From the NCBI GenBank assembly GCA_020744425.1, contig JAGMUV010000003.1:3844001-3908000 (forward strand): 64,000 nt of DNA. Direction: 5' to 3'. Positions 12,233 to 21,549 of this stretch are shown piece after piece. Made by a program: the position numbers and the translations under genes. The DNA is from Dactylonectria macrodidyma. Taxonomy: Eukaryota > Ascomycota > Sordariomycetes > Hypocreales > Nectriaceae. Position 1 is the stretch's first letter; the number at the start of each line of letters is the position of its first letter. The notes under the pieces were generated by a model, which searched no databases, was not told the DNA's origin, and worked only from the letters and a program-made list of their open reading frames with translations.

Positions 12233-12788
12233 TCATCGTGTGCGCTCAAAGTAGCTGCTGGATCCGGCGATAGCCACGGATTGGTCCATGACCCATTCGC
12301 CGACGCCGAGGTACTTGTCAATCCATCCGCCCAGGTCCTTGTTCTCGCCAGCCACCTTGTCTCTCTTGAAGCTGTTCGAGTTAGGTATGTTTGGTCAGGG
12401 AGCAGGACGGAGAAAGAATACTCACGTCAAGCCAGTCGATCGCTTCATTCCCGCAAGGAAGGCCGAGACTATGGCTGGTTAGCGATGCCAGTAGAGGATC
12501 ATCCAGCAGACAAGTGGATAACGGCGATCCGATCCGGGAGTTCGGGGTGCGGCTCGGGTCGAGAGCGGGGCGGGCCGGAACGGACGAGAGAAGGGAAGGA
12601 AGACTCACTGAGAACGGCATCAAAGGCGTAGTGGGTTAATCGTCCGACCTTTGACCAGAGTCCCAGCGTCAGTAGGTTGAGGAACTGCGAAGGAGTCTTA
12701 GACGGGCTAGGCCAGGCGGCGAGCTCGACGGGCAAGGCAGAGCTCGGGAAGACTTTTGGCTACTGGACGAGGGATCACCTACCACCAT
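12233..12788 (-). CDS. DUF1748 small protein (YKL065W-A family)
   Basis: This is a very small conserved fungal protein of unknown function, missed by simple open-frame searches because it is split into four short exons. My model is 12788-12783 (only ATGGTG), 12648-12609, 12468-12426 and 12371-12233, giving 75 aa. Recognisable family blocks are GRLTHYAFDAVL, SAFLAGMKRSTGLT and YLGVGEWVMDQSVAIAGSS, ending in SYFERTR. All introns have GT-AG ends, and the phases (0, 1, 2) restore one frame. The first intron has a branch-point-like CTACTGAC about 20 nt before the chosen acceptor at 12649. A second in-phase acceptor at 12685 would add 12 residues (FLNLLTLGLWSK) before VGRL. The family normally starts only a few residues before (K/R)LTHYA, so the shorter form is preferred. 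The central hydrophobic part could be membrane associated. Confidence 0.87.
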
Positions 12789-14341
12789 GATGTCTGCTTT
12801 GGAGAAGGAGTAAGGTCTGAATTGGAGCCGACGGTCCTGGCTGGAGACGAAGAGGTAGGCGCAGGTGACGTCGGGATGGGGTATCGTGGTGGCAGCTGGC
12901 GTTGTCGTTGGTTGTTGGAGATTGAAGCTCGATGGAGATGATGGAGACGGAGTTGGCTACACCGTCCGTCGTCATGCGACCACGCCATCCAGCCATCTGG
13001 GGATCGAGGCGCTGGAACCTGTAAGTGGGTCCACGGCGCGCAGGCGCCGAAGCTCCGGGGGCTGGTAGGTTAACGAGGCGATGGAGTCGCAGCGCTCACA
13101 TGTAGGTGGAGACATCGCCTTTAGTCACGTGATATATCTCGTGCTTCCTGACATGTGAAGACGCGTGGTGAGACTCTGCTCTCAGCTCAGTGACCTCTGC
13201 AACCCCACCCATTGACGCACCGATGTTGACCCGGATACAGATCACAGCTAGAACTATTCAGGATGGAGGGGTCGAGCGGGCCATCGCCGCAATGCCATGT
13301 TGACCTTGCGGCTGGGTGGCGCCTACGGACAGAACATGCCGACGTACATGATGCATCCATCTGGCGTCGGGGTTGGGGTTTTGCAGCTCGGATTGGTAAG
13401 GTCAAGGCCTGCAAGATGAATCCTTCAACTAGGCTATTAGCCCAACGTATTACGGTGCTCCGTATGACTCGGCCATATACCATATTAGGAGATCCGTTAG
13501 AGAGAGAAAAGTGGTTGAGGGATAATGATGGCGCTGAGGACGCGCGGGGAGCACACAAAAAGACTCGAGACAACGGGCAAAGCGCCGAGTCTTGTCCAGA
13601 GGAGGCAATGACAGAGCAAAATGCCTCACAGCTTGGTGGCCCCCATCTTTGATCCAGCGCATTACCCCAACGGATCGTATAATCTAAGTTACCGATATCT
13701 CCATGAGCCGGCCAGAACGCCGTCACCCAATACAATGAGTTGTATTTGTGTCTACCCAAGCTGGCCACCTTGCCGACCTAGGTGAGGGGCTGGGCTTGTT
13801 GGCGGGGAGTGATTTTTTTTTGTTGGAGATTGAAGTCGGTCAGCAGAAAGCGAGCCACCACGCCAAGCCGATGTGGCCAGTGGATGTGAGGGAGAATTGT
13901 CCAGGGGTCTTTTCTGGAGCTGCGGTCTCGCCCTTGGCGCGGAGCGAATGCCCTTGGCTCGGTGTAATCTGTCGTCTATCGGGCCGGCATCAGATCAGAT
14001 CAGTCGAGAGAGCAAGAAATGGTGAAGAGAGAACGAAAAAGCTGCCCATTGCAGCATCTACCAATCAAGGAGAATACTGGATAGGCCTTTGATTCTTGGA
14101 TTCTTCTCATCCGACAATGTATCTATTGTGCATTGCTTGGAGGCTATGTTTACAGAGTACGTGTAAACTGCTGCATGTCAAAGACGTCAAGGGTCTATGG
14201 CCAACTACAGATAAACGCGCTAGAGACTCTGTAACGCATGGCACGGTAGTTCATAATCCTCTTACATCTAACTAATACGTTAAAAGTCAAGCAAAACCCC
14301 TCAACGATGCCCAGCGACCTCAACGGCACGATGCATGGCTA

Positions 14342-14377
14342 GGACTGATTGGAGCCGCCCCAATCAGTCCAATCAGT
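14342..14377. promoter_or_regulatory. Inverted repeat with three CCAAT boxes
   Basis: GGACTGATTGG (14342-14352) and CCAATCAGTCC (14360-14370) are perfect 11-bp inverted arms around a 7-nt spacer. The right arm overlaps a tandem CCAATCAGT CCAATCAGT (14360-14377). The unit therefore shows one ATTGG and two CCAAT pentamers in the CCAATCA context favoured by the heterotrimeric CCAAT-binding complex (Hap2/3/5, HapB/C/E). It lies about 2.3 kb upstream of the pyruvate kinase ATG. Binding is an inference. Confidence 0.5.
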
Positions 14378-14663
14378 GTTTGGGCCGACAGGTGGATGGA
14401 CACGAAAGTGAATGCCATGGCTTTGATCAAACAAGGCGGAGTACCCTCGTGTTACCAACCGCCTGTTCCAGTGGTTGGTCTAGAAAGTATGGAAGCAAGG
14501 TACCCGAAGCGAGCGGTTAGGTTAGCACACGCATGGTAAGAAATGACACGATCAACAACAGATAAGAAGGTAGCCGGACGTTGGCAGCCCTGAGCCAACG
14601 TGGACTTGCCATAGACACACGAGGTGGCGGTGGGCAATGAATGGATGGTGTGCATTCTCTGTA

Positions 14664-14685
14664 GATGTGGATGTGGATGTGGATG
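14664..14685. repeat. GATGTG hexamer tandem repeat
   Basis: About three and a half copies of GATGTG run in tandem in the gene-free region. It looks like a simple microsatellite with no visible function. Confidence 0.6.
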
Positions 14686-14965
14686 ATATCAGTGTTCACA
14701 TCCCCGCACACATGTTGGGCGAGAAAAGAAAAAAGAAAAAAAACCAGGTCTTCACAGTGGTTCGTGGGCACCACAGAGAGGATGCAGCTACTGGCGGCTG
14801 GTGCAGTAGCGGCATGGCCACTGGGGCGGCTGCATTTTTGGGGCATTCCGCGCCGAAGGGGCCGTCTCGCCGCAGGAAAATAGCCCCAGCACAAGGGCAC
14901 CAAATAGAGGGCATCAAATGGAGGGCAACCTTAGGTCGCCCATGCTGCAGCAGTTGCAGTCATAG

Positions 14966-15010
14966 TGGGGGGTGGGGGGGAGAGCTACCGAGTTTGGTAA
15001 GGGGGGGGGG
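14966..15010 (+). repeat. G-rich tract, potential G-quadruplex
   Basis: Runs of six, seven and about ten consecutive G lie within 45 bp. These runs are enough for several four-tract G-quadruplex arrangements on the plus strand. It lies about 1.65 kb upstream of the pyruvate kinase start codon. Confidence 0.55.
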
Positions 15011-15700
15011 CAGCTTCAAGGCGGGCTCCAACAACGTAGGAACTCGAGCTAGCTAGGCGACAGCCCATCATGGCTTTACCATCCATTACCTATTATATAC
15101 TACCGCGATTACGAACCTGGCTGTTGGAGGAGACGATGGCTATCAGAGCGTTTAGCTTGGCTTGGGAAGAGAAAAAAACAAGAAAGGAAGCAGGCAAGCA
15201 AGCGAGACATCTAGCAGCCCCAACGCAACGAGAGACCTGTTGACAGGTAGATGAGAGACTCGAGAGGAGGCTGAGGATCTCACTGGCATGAGATGAGGGG
15301 TGTCAACTGGCCAACAGAGGAAGGAGGAAGCCAGTGCGTGCTGCAAAAAAGATGCCTTTGGAGCCCTGCCTGGCAACCCAAGACCCAAGTGTAGGTGAGA
15401 ATGGAGCACACGCTCCTTGCCGCGGCGGATAGGGCGTCGTGGTCCATCGTGAATATGCCCCATCCCAGCGATGGCGGAGCCAGCGGACTGGCAAATCTCC
15501 GTCCGTGCTACCGTGTCGTGCCTCCGCCATCCACATCCCTTCGTTTGTCAGAGATACTTTCATGCTCGCAAGGCGGGCAGTAGCCGCTACTTGGGCTCGT
15601 TCCCCGGTCTAGGTAGGTACGTAGTCTGCGTATGTGAAAATCTGAGGGGAGAGGTGAGGGGAGGGTGAGGGGAGACGAGGGAGGCTGCCTCTTGTGCGTG

Positions 15701-16654
15701 GGCTTTTATTCCTACCCATCATCACCCTCAACCACCAACCATCTTTCCTACTTTTTTCCTTCTTTCTCTCCTCCATCACCCACCTTCGCCCACCTCACCT
15801 ACCTCCACCTCCAACCGAACCGATCGTATCGTCCCTCGAACCCCCTTTTCCTTCCTCGCCAGAGCCTCGTTGCCATTGCCAGATCCATCGTCTGCTGCTG
15901 CTTCGAGATTGTTCCAGGGAGTGCACGTTCCCCGCCGTCTCTGACCACCTCGCCGTCTTTTGATTACATCGTACGGTGCAACACTCGTACAACGAAACAA
16001 ACACCTGTAAGTTGCCTGCGCCCTGCATCGACTCAGAGATGGCGTGTCCCTAGGGCCGCGAGCGAGCGACCCAGCTGTGACTTTAGCTCTGGCTTCAGCC
16101 CTTGCTTTTGGGCATTGGTTTGGGCGTCTCTCTCGCTGGCTTGACTGGCTCTGCCGGTTTCCGATGTTGATTCACCAAAATCTGCATTCTTGGTCAGACA
16201 TGGTAGCAACAGCAACCGATTACCGTCTCGTCTTGCCGTTCGATCGCCGTCGTTGTTGCCATTGCTCTCTTCCTACCATACCTTGTCCCAAGAGACAATA
16301 CAGCCCAGAAAGCACAGCTCTCCTTACCCACCACACCCAAAAAAAACCCACCGCATCTCATCCCACCACGTCACATCACATCACACCCATGGCGCCTCCG
16401 TCATGCCCGCCCCATGGCTCCCCCATGCCCACCCCCCCGTGCTTGCATTGCCTTTGCATAGCTCGTTCAAGCCTTACACCTGGTCTCAACTCGCCTCACA
16501 GCAGCCACGGCATATATCAATTGCATTTCCCACTCCCTTTCAATCCGCCACTCTCCATCCTCCCATCCTCCCATCCTCAGCTTCTCCGCTGATAGCGCCC
16601 TACGACCATCTAAATCTACCCCTCTCAAGTCCATTCACTAACTCATCTCCCACC
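15701..16654 (+). promoter_or_regulatory. Pyruvate kinase core promoter and spliced leader
   Basis: A pyrimidine-rich tract (about 15739-15813), typical of strongly expressed glycolytic genes in filamentous fungi, probably marks the transcription start zone. A GTAAGT donor at 16006 suggests a 5' UTR intron. Several ATGs between 16200 and 16420 would otherwise precede the start codon, and splicing would remove most of them. A candidate acceptor is the CAG ending at 16580. The start codon context, CACCATGGCT, is close to ideal. Confidence 0.55.
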
Positions 16655-18366
16655 ATGGCTCAGAGACACTCCCACAAGCGTGCTCAGAGCATCATGACTG
16701 CCACCACCCAGGAGCACCTTGAGCTTGGCGGCAAGATCTCATGGCTTGCATCGCTCAACACCGCCTACCGACCCTCGCGCAACTACCGCCGCTCCTCCAT
16801 CATCTGCACCATTGGCCCCAAGACCAACTCGGTCGAGGCCATCAACCGCCTGCGTGATGCCGGTCTCAACGTTGTCCGCATGAACTTTTCCCACGGCTCG
16901 TACGAGTACCACCAGTCCGTCATCGATAACGCCCGCGCCGCCGAGGCCGCTCAGCCCGGTCGCCATGTCGCGATTGCCCTCGACACCAAGGGCCCCGAGA
17001 TCCGAACCGGTAACACCCCCAACGATGAGGATATTCCCATCGCTGTTGGCACCATCATGAACATTACCACCGATGAGGCCTACGCTACCTCGTGCAACAC
17101 CGAGAACATGTCAGTTGCACCCACCCCGCTCACCCCACCCAACGATTATCGCGTGGTCCGATAAGCCCTTCCCCGCTAACACAAAATCCCCAACGCAGGT
17201 ACGTTGACTACAAGAACATCACCAAGGTCATTGAGCCCGGTCGCGTCATCTACGTCGACGATGGAGTTCTCGCCTTCGATGTCCTGAGCATCAAGGACGA
17301 CCAGACCATTGAGGTCCAGGCCCGCAACAACGGTTTCATCTGCTCCAAGAAGGGTGTCAACCTGCCCAACACCGATGTCGACCTGCCCGCCCTCTCCGAG
17401 AAGGACAAGGCCGATCTCAGGTTCGGTGTCAAGAACAACGTTGACATGGTTTTCGCTTCGTTCATCCGCCGAGCCCAGGACATCCGAGACATCCGTGATG
17501 TTCTCGGCGAGGACGGCAAGCGCATTCAGATCATTGCCAAGATTGAGAACCGACAGGGCCTCAACAACTTTAAGGAGATTCTTGAGGAGACTGACGGTGT
17601 CATGGTTGCTCGTGGTGATCTCGGTATCGAGATTCCCGCCGCCGAGGTGTTTGCTGCCCAGAAGAAGCTTATTGCCATGTGCAACTTGGCTGGCAAGCCC
17701 GTCATTTGTGCCACCCAGATGCTCGAGTCCATGATCAAGAACCCCCGCCCTACCCGCGCCGAGATCAGCGATGTCGGCAACGCCATCACCGATGGTGCCG
17801 ACTGTGTCATGCTTTCGGGCGAGACTGCCAAGGGTAGCTACCCTGCCGAGGCCGTTCACGAGATGCACGAGGCCTGCCTCAAGGCCGAGAACACCATCCC
17901 CTACGTCTCCCACTTCGAGGAGATGTGCGCTGTTGTCAAGCGCCCCGTCAGCACCGTCGAGTCTTGCGCCATGGCCGCTGTGCGTGCCTCGCTTGACCTT
18001 GGTGCTGGTGGCATCATTGTCCTGTCGACTTCTGGTGAGTCGGCTCGCATGCTGTCCAAGTACCGACCTGTATGCCCCATCTTCATGGTGACCCGAAATG
18101 CCACCACTTCTCGATTCGGCCATCTGTACCGTGGCGTGTACCCCTTCCTCTTCCCCGAGGAGAAGCCCGACTTCACGCAGGTCAACTGGCAGGAGGACGT
18201 CGACAAGCGCATCAAGTGGGCTGTCAACAACGCTCTGCGCCTCAAGGTCCTCACTGCTGGCGACACTGTTGTCGTTGTGCAGGGCTGGAAGGGTGGCATG
18301 GGTAACACCAACACCCTGCGCATCGTCAAGGCCGACCCCGAGCACCTGGGCATTGGTCAGCTGTAA
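16655..18366 (+). CDS. pki1: Pyruvate kinase
   Basis: Pyruvate kinase converts phosphoenolpyruvate and ADP to pyruvate and ATP, the last step of cytosolic glycolysis. Exons are 16655-17109 and 17199-18366. The 89-nt intron restores [15 protein letters not shown] across the junction. The product is 540 aa from the first ATG. A second in-frame ATG at 16694 gives 527 aa, the usual length for ascomycetes. Visible landmarks are [19 protein letters not shown] and [11 protein letters not shown] near the N-terminus, [12 protein letters not shown], the active-site signature [24 protein letters not shown], the [12 protein letters not shown] loop, and a C-terminal domain with [14 protein letters not shown]. 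Codons are strongly biased to C or G in the third position, as expected for high expression. That bias also leaves a long open frame on the opposite strand, which is an artefact. Ascomycete enzymes of this class are usually activated by fructose-1,6-bisphosphate. Confidence 0.98.
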
Positions 18367-20036
18367 ATGGGCTGAGCCCAAAGGGAAGGAAGCGCGAGAG
18401 GCGACAACGGTTTAATACACAAACAAATAATGATAGACAAGGGTAACAGGCTGTTTCAGGGTTAGGTACTGGGTTTTCATGTTCATGTTCTCAATGAAGA
18501 ATCAATTGAGCTAGGGGAAAAACAGACTCCCATCAACGCAACAACATCTCCATTCCTGTGATCACAGTGACTGGTGTACCCGGTGATGGCCATATTGCAA
18601 TTGTTAATAACCGATTCTGAGGTCGATTCTGAGGCCGATTCTATAACTAAAACTGAATGTTTACCTAGCTACCTAACTCTCAACCTTGCATCATGCGTTG
18701 TGCAAGTAGGTGTAGTTGGAGCATATGGCACAGAGCGCATGGCGTGATGTTGCGAGCAGGGCGTACGAAGTACTACATTTGCACCTGGGGAGCCATACAG
18801 ATAAGTTCATGCATCCACAGCGGATCAAGGCGAGCATGTGCGATCAAGGATGGTGCATGGGTGTCCACCGGGTAGCGGATTAGAGCCCCGGCGACAGAAC
18901 CACGATGAGGCGGATGCACTAATCGCTACTACATACAGATGTATGTACAGGTGCTGTCGCCGTTATGATTAAGATGCACCCCTGACCTGGCGAATGGGTT
19001 GGTTGCGTGGATCCATGAGAGTCCGTTTCCGGGAGAGTGGACTGATGACGAAAGGAGAAGATGCCCGAAGAGATAAGGCGTCTCGATAATCTTGGATTCT
19101 AGCATGATGAGATGTGGTGCGAATCTGGCCTCTATTATCCGAGCACGGGTCGTCCCGCGGTCGAGCTGACGAGTTGACGAGCCGAGGGTCTCTCTTTGTC
19201 CTGAAAAGCTGTCAGGCCACTTGTTGATTTGTCACGATATCTCAGCGGGCGACCGGACCTGCCTGGACGAGACAACCTCGGCATAAGCGGTATTTCCTGC
19301 CAACTGAAGCCCAATTCAAGCGGCGGAGAGCTGAGAAGTGGTTCTATAAATCGATGCCTTTGGGATGTTGGTGATGGATCCTGGGGTGACTGCGACGTCA
19401 CAGTCGGCTCGTTCCCAGGCTTGTCGAAGGCTGCCATTTGTTCGCTTCGCCAGTGACATGAAGACTCGATATACAGAAGTCACCAATACGGGCCAGGTAG
19501 GTTCCAGAGATGTCGTTTCTGGTTGTCGGTGTTTCTCAGCGATCTGGTTGAACTTGACGGTGTGTTTGTTACTACCTTTCTTGTTTTGTATGCTGAGCAA
19601 AATGAAAGAAGGGGATAGGGCAAGCCGAACAGTTCAGTTTGTGTTAAGCTGTTCGACTGTTCATGCCAAGAACGCCTACTAACTTGCACAATGTTGTCGT
19701 TCTAACTCCTGACACAAGAGACTCTTGGCAACGCCACTGTGCTTCAGGCAGAACACGATGATTTGGGGACAGCATTAGTATACAGAGAACACCGTACTTA
19801 TTCAGAAGATAGCACCATGGTTCGGAGGACACTTGTAGTGATTGCAAAGGCACTAGCTGTAACGCAATGTATAAATTGAAACCGTCTCGATTCCGAACTC
19901 TAGCAATCACACCACGCACCCAAAGCAAGCACCCCAAGGAAGCAAAACAAGAAACCACAACAACAAGGTAACAACTGGCAACTAACAACTAACAATCAAA
20001 GCCACTTTCCTTTCAACACAGACATATACTCTTAAC
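18367..20036. other. Intergenic region, 1.7 kb, no gene seen
   Basis: This region lies between two plus-strand genes. The first part is the pyruvate kinase 3' UTR and the last few hundred bases the promoter of the next gene. It contains a short 12-bp tandem repeat, listed separately. Open frames at 19.1-19.7 kb on both strands look like chance. Confidence 0.45.
18612..18642. repeat. 12-bp tandem repeat
   Basis: Two and a half copies of CGATTCTGAGGY lie head to tail in the distal 3' flank of pyruvate kinase. The first two copies differ at the last base only. No function is suggested by position. Confidence 0.65.
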
Positions 20037-20519
20037 ATGTGTTGGGAAGCATGCATCGTCTTCGGCTGCGGCTGTACAGCCAAGCGGTCTCTCTCCGAGA
20101 TCGAAAGAACGTCTCTAGACAGCCTCATCCGGTTCAACGACGATACACTTGTCATGCCCTGCGACCTCGCTCGCGACATTGGCAAAGTATGTCCCCATGC
20201 AGACTGCCAACCGCATCAGGAGTGGTCCGTCAATGTCCGTGGACAGTGCATCGACTGCCTGGCGTTGAAATGTGAGCCGAGCGACATCCCGCCCGAGAAA
20301 AGCAAGACGAAGAAGTCCAAGAAGCCCAAGCCCCGTGCTGAATTGGCGACGTACGACTCCGAAGACGAGACGGACGATGGATGTTCCAAGCACGACAAGA
20401 TGATGGCCTTTGTTCGGCAGATCCTACGACGCAAGCAGCAACAAATGTCGGATGGAAACCCTATCCAAGCACTCATAGAGACAAAACAATCGGAAAGAAC
20501 GAGGCTTGATAAACCATGA
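20037..20519 (+). CDS. Small cysteine-rich hypothetical protein
   Basis: This is a 160-aa single-exon protein that I do not recognise. The first 80 residues hold paired cysteines: CWEAC and CGC near the N-terminus, then CPHADC, CIDC and a further Cys, with interspersed His, which could make a zinc-binding fold. The middle is a Lys/Pro-rich basic patch (KSKTKKSKKPKPR), which could act as a nuclear signal. It is followed by an acidic SEDETDDG stretch and a polar C-terminus. There is no signal peptide or membrane segment. The ATG at 20037 sits in an ACATGTG context and is the first ATG of the frame. Support comes from the non-random composition; similarity searches would be needed for a function. 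Confidence 0.62.
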   Translation: MCWEACIVFGCGCTAKRSLSEIERTSLDSLIRFNDDTLVMPCDLARDIGKVCPHADCQPHQEWSVNVRGQCIDCLALKCEPSDIPPEKSKTKKSKKPKPRAELATYDSEDETDDGCSKHDKMMAFVRQILRRKQQQMSDGNPIQALIETKQSERTRLDKP

Positions 20520-21549
20520 GGCAGGGAGTATGTCCGTTGTAGCAGCCAGGCGAACTGACTTTTCTTATCAAGCGAGGTCCCTAGTTTATGTGTGAAAATA
20601 TAGACAGTCGAGTTGGGGTGAGCATTATTCTCAGAACCCTTATTAATACTAGTATGATTTCCTTCCAATACATGATGGATTAGAGCCATGACCCTGTAAT
20701 CAAGCCAAGCAAACTGACACGATAGCCCAATAAATCCGTAAGTGAAATGAGATGAGCACAAATGACACAGTTTATCGCCAGCAGATAACATCTTGAGTGT
20801 ACTTTATTCAACACTCATAACAAAGTCATGGTGGATAGTTCTCAACAAGGTGGCCCGTGGTTGGCCGTTGCCAGTCCATTGACAGCTCTCGCATAAGAAT
20901 GGTTCTCGTCATTCATCATCTAGCACAAAATTCAGGGGCTGTGGTTATGGGTCTAGTAGATCTTTTACTATCCGAGATCGTCAAGATTCTGTTTCATATG
21001 ACTACATGAAGAGTATTGCAATCTGCACAGCACATTTCAACAGCCCGCCAACCTAAAAAGTCACCTCTAAACTAGTATAATATTACCCTCATTTAATTCC
21101 CTTATCTCTAATATTTACATAGTCTTGTGATCTTAATTAAGGTTACGCTCGCTAGGTAGGAGAAGTAGGCTTATCTACAAGTGCTATGTAGATAGCAATA
21201 ATTAATTGTGTAAATAGCAATACTCTATGAGAATGCCGACATTGCTCTTATTGGGTTGAAACCAGGGCTAGGCAACCATCAGCTATGTTGGAAGAGAGCA
21301 AATTGTATTCTCTACTATATGTATATAGGCTTTTAGTCATAAATCAATGCAAGTCATCACGCGTCCAAGCATCTGCGGGTCGGCTAATCAGGAGACGGAC
21401 TGATCCAGGGCCTGTGCAATGTCTTGTTCCGGTCTGTGCGATACTTATAGCACACCAGATCCATTTCTCATCCGAGCCAGGTGGTTTGTCCAGTAGGAGT
21501 TCAAATAACGAAAGCGGATGGCCCGTTGTCGTTGAGTGGTCGCCTATCA
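20520..21549. other. Convergent spacer with AT-rich segment
   Basis: This 1-kb region lies between converging genes. The part from about 20990 to 21250 is clearly more AT-rich than its surroundings (runs such as ATAATATTACCCTCATTTAA and TTAATTAAGG). I saw no gene. It could be a weathered repeat or simply an A/T-rich 3' flank. Confidence 0.45.

Larger units (their letters stand above)
12789..15700. other. Large gene-free region upstream of pyruvate kinase
   Basis: Together with the leader that follows, this makes a 3.9-kb gap between divergently transcribed genes. The open frames in it (for example 13187-13768 minus and 14637-15056 plus) have no family motifs and no consistent codon bias. It does contain an inverted CCAAT cluster near 14.35 kb, a short GATGTG repeat and a G-rich tract near 15 kb, listed separately. 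A non-coding transcript cannot be excluded. Confidence 0.45.

Noticed and set aside
13187..13768. A 193-codon minus-strand frame in the large gap
   Set aside because: No family motif, unremarkable codon use and an overlapping plus-strand frame of similar quality; I could not support it as a gene.
17176..18381. A 401-codon open frame antisense to pyruvate kinase
   Set aside because: It results from the strong C/G third-position bias of the sense gene. The predicted protein is a monotonous Gly/Leu/Val/Asp sequence with no family motif.
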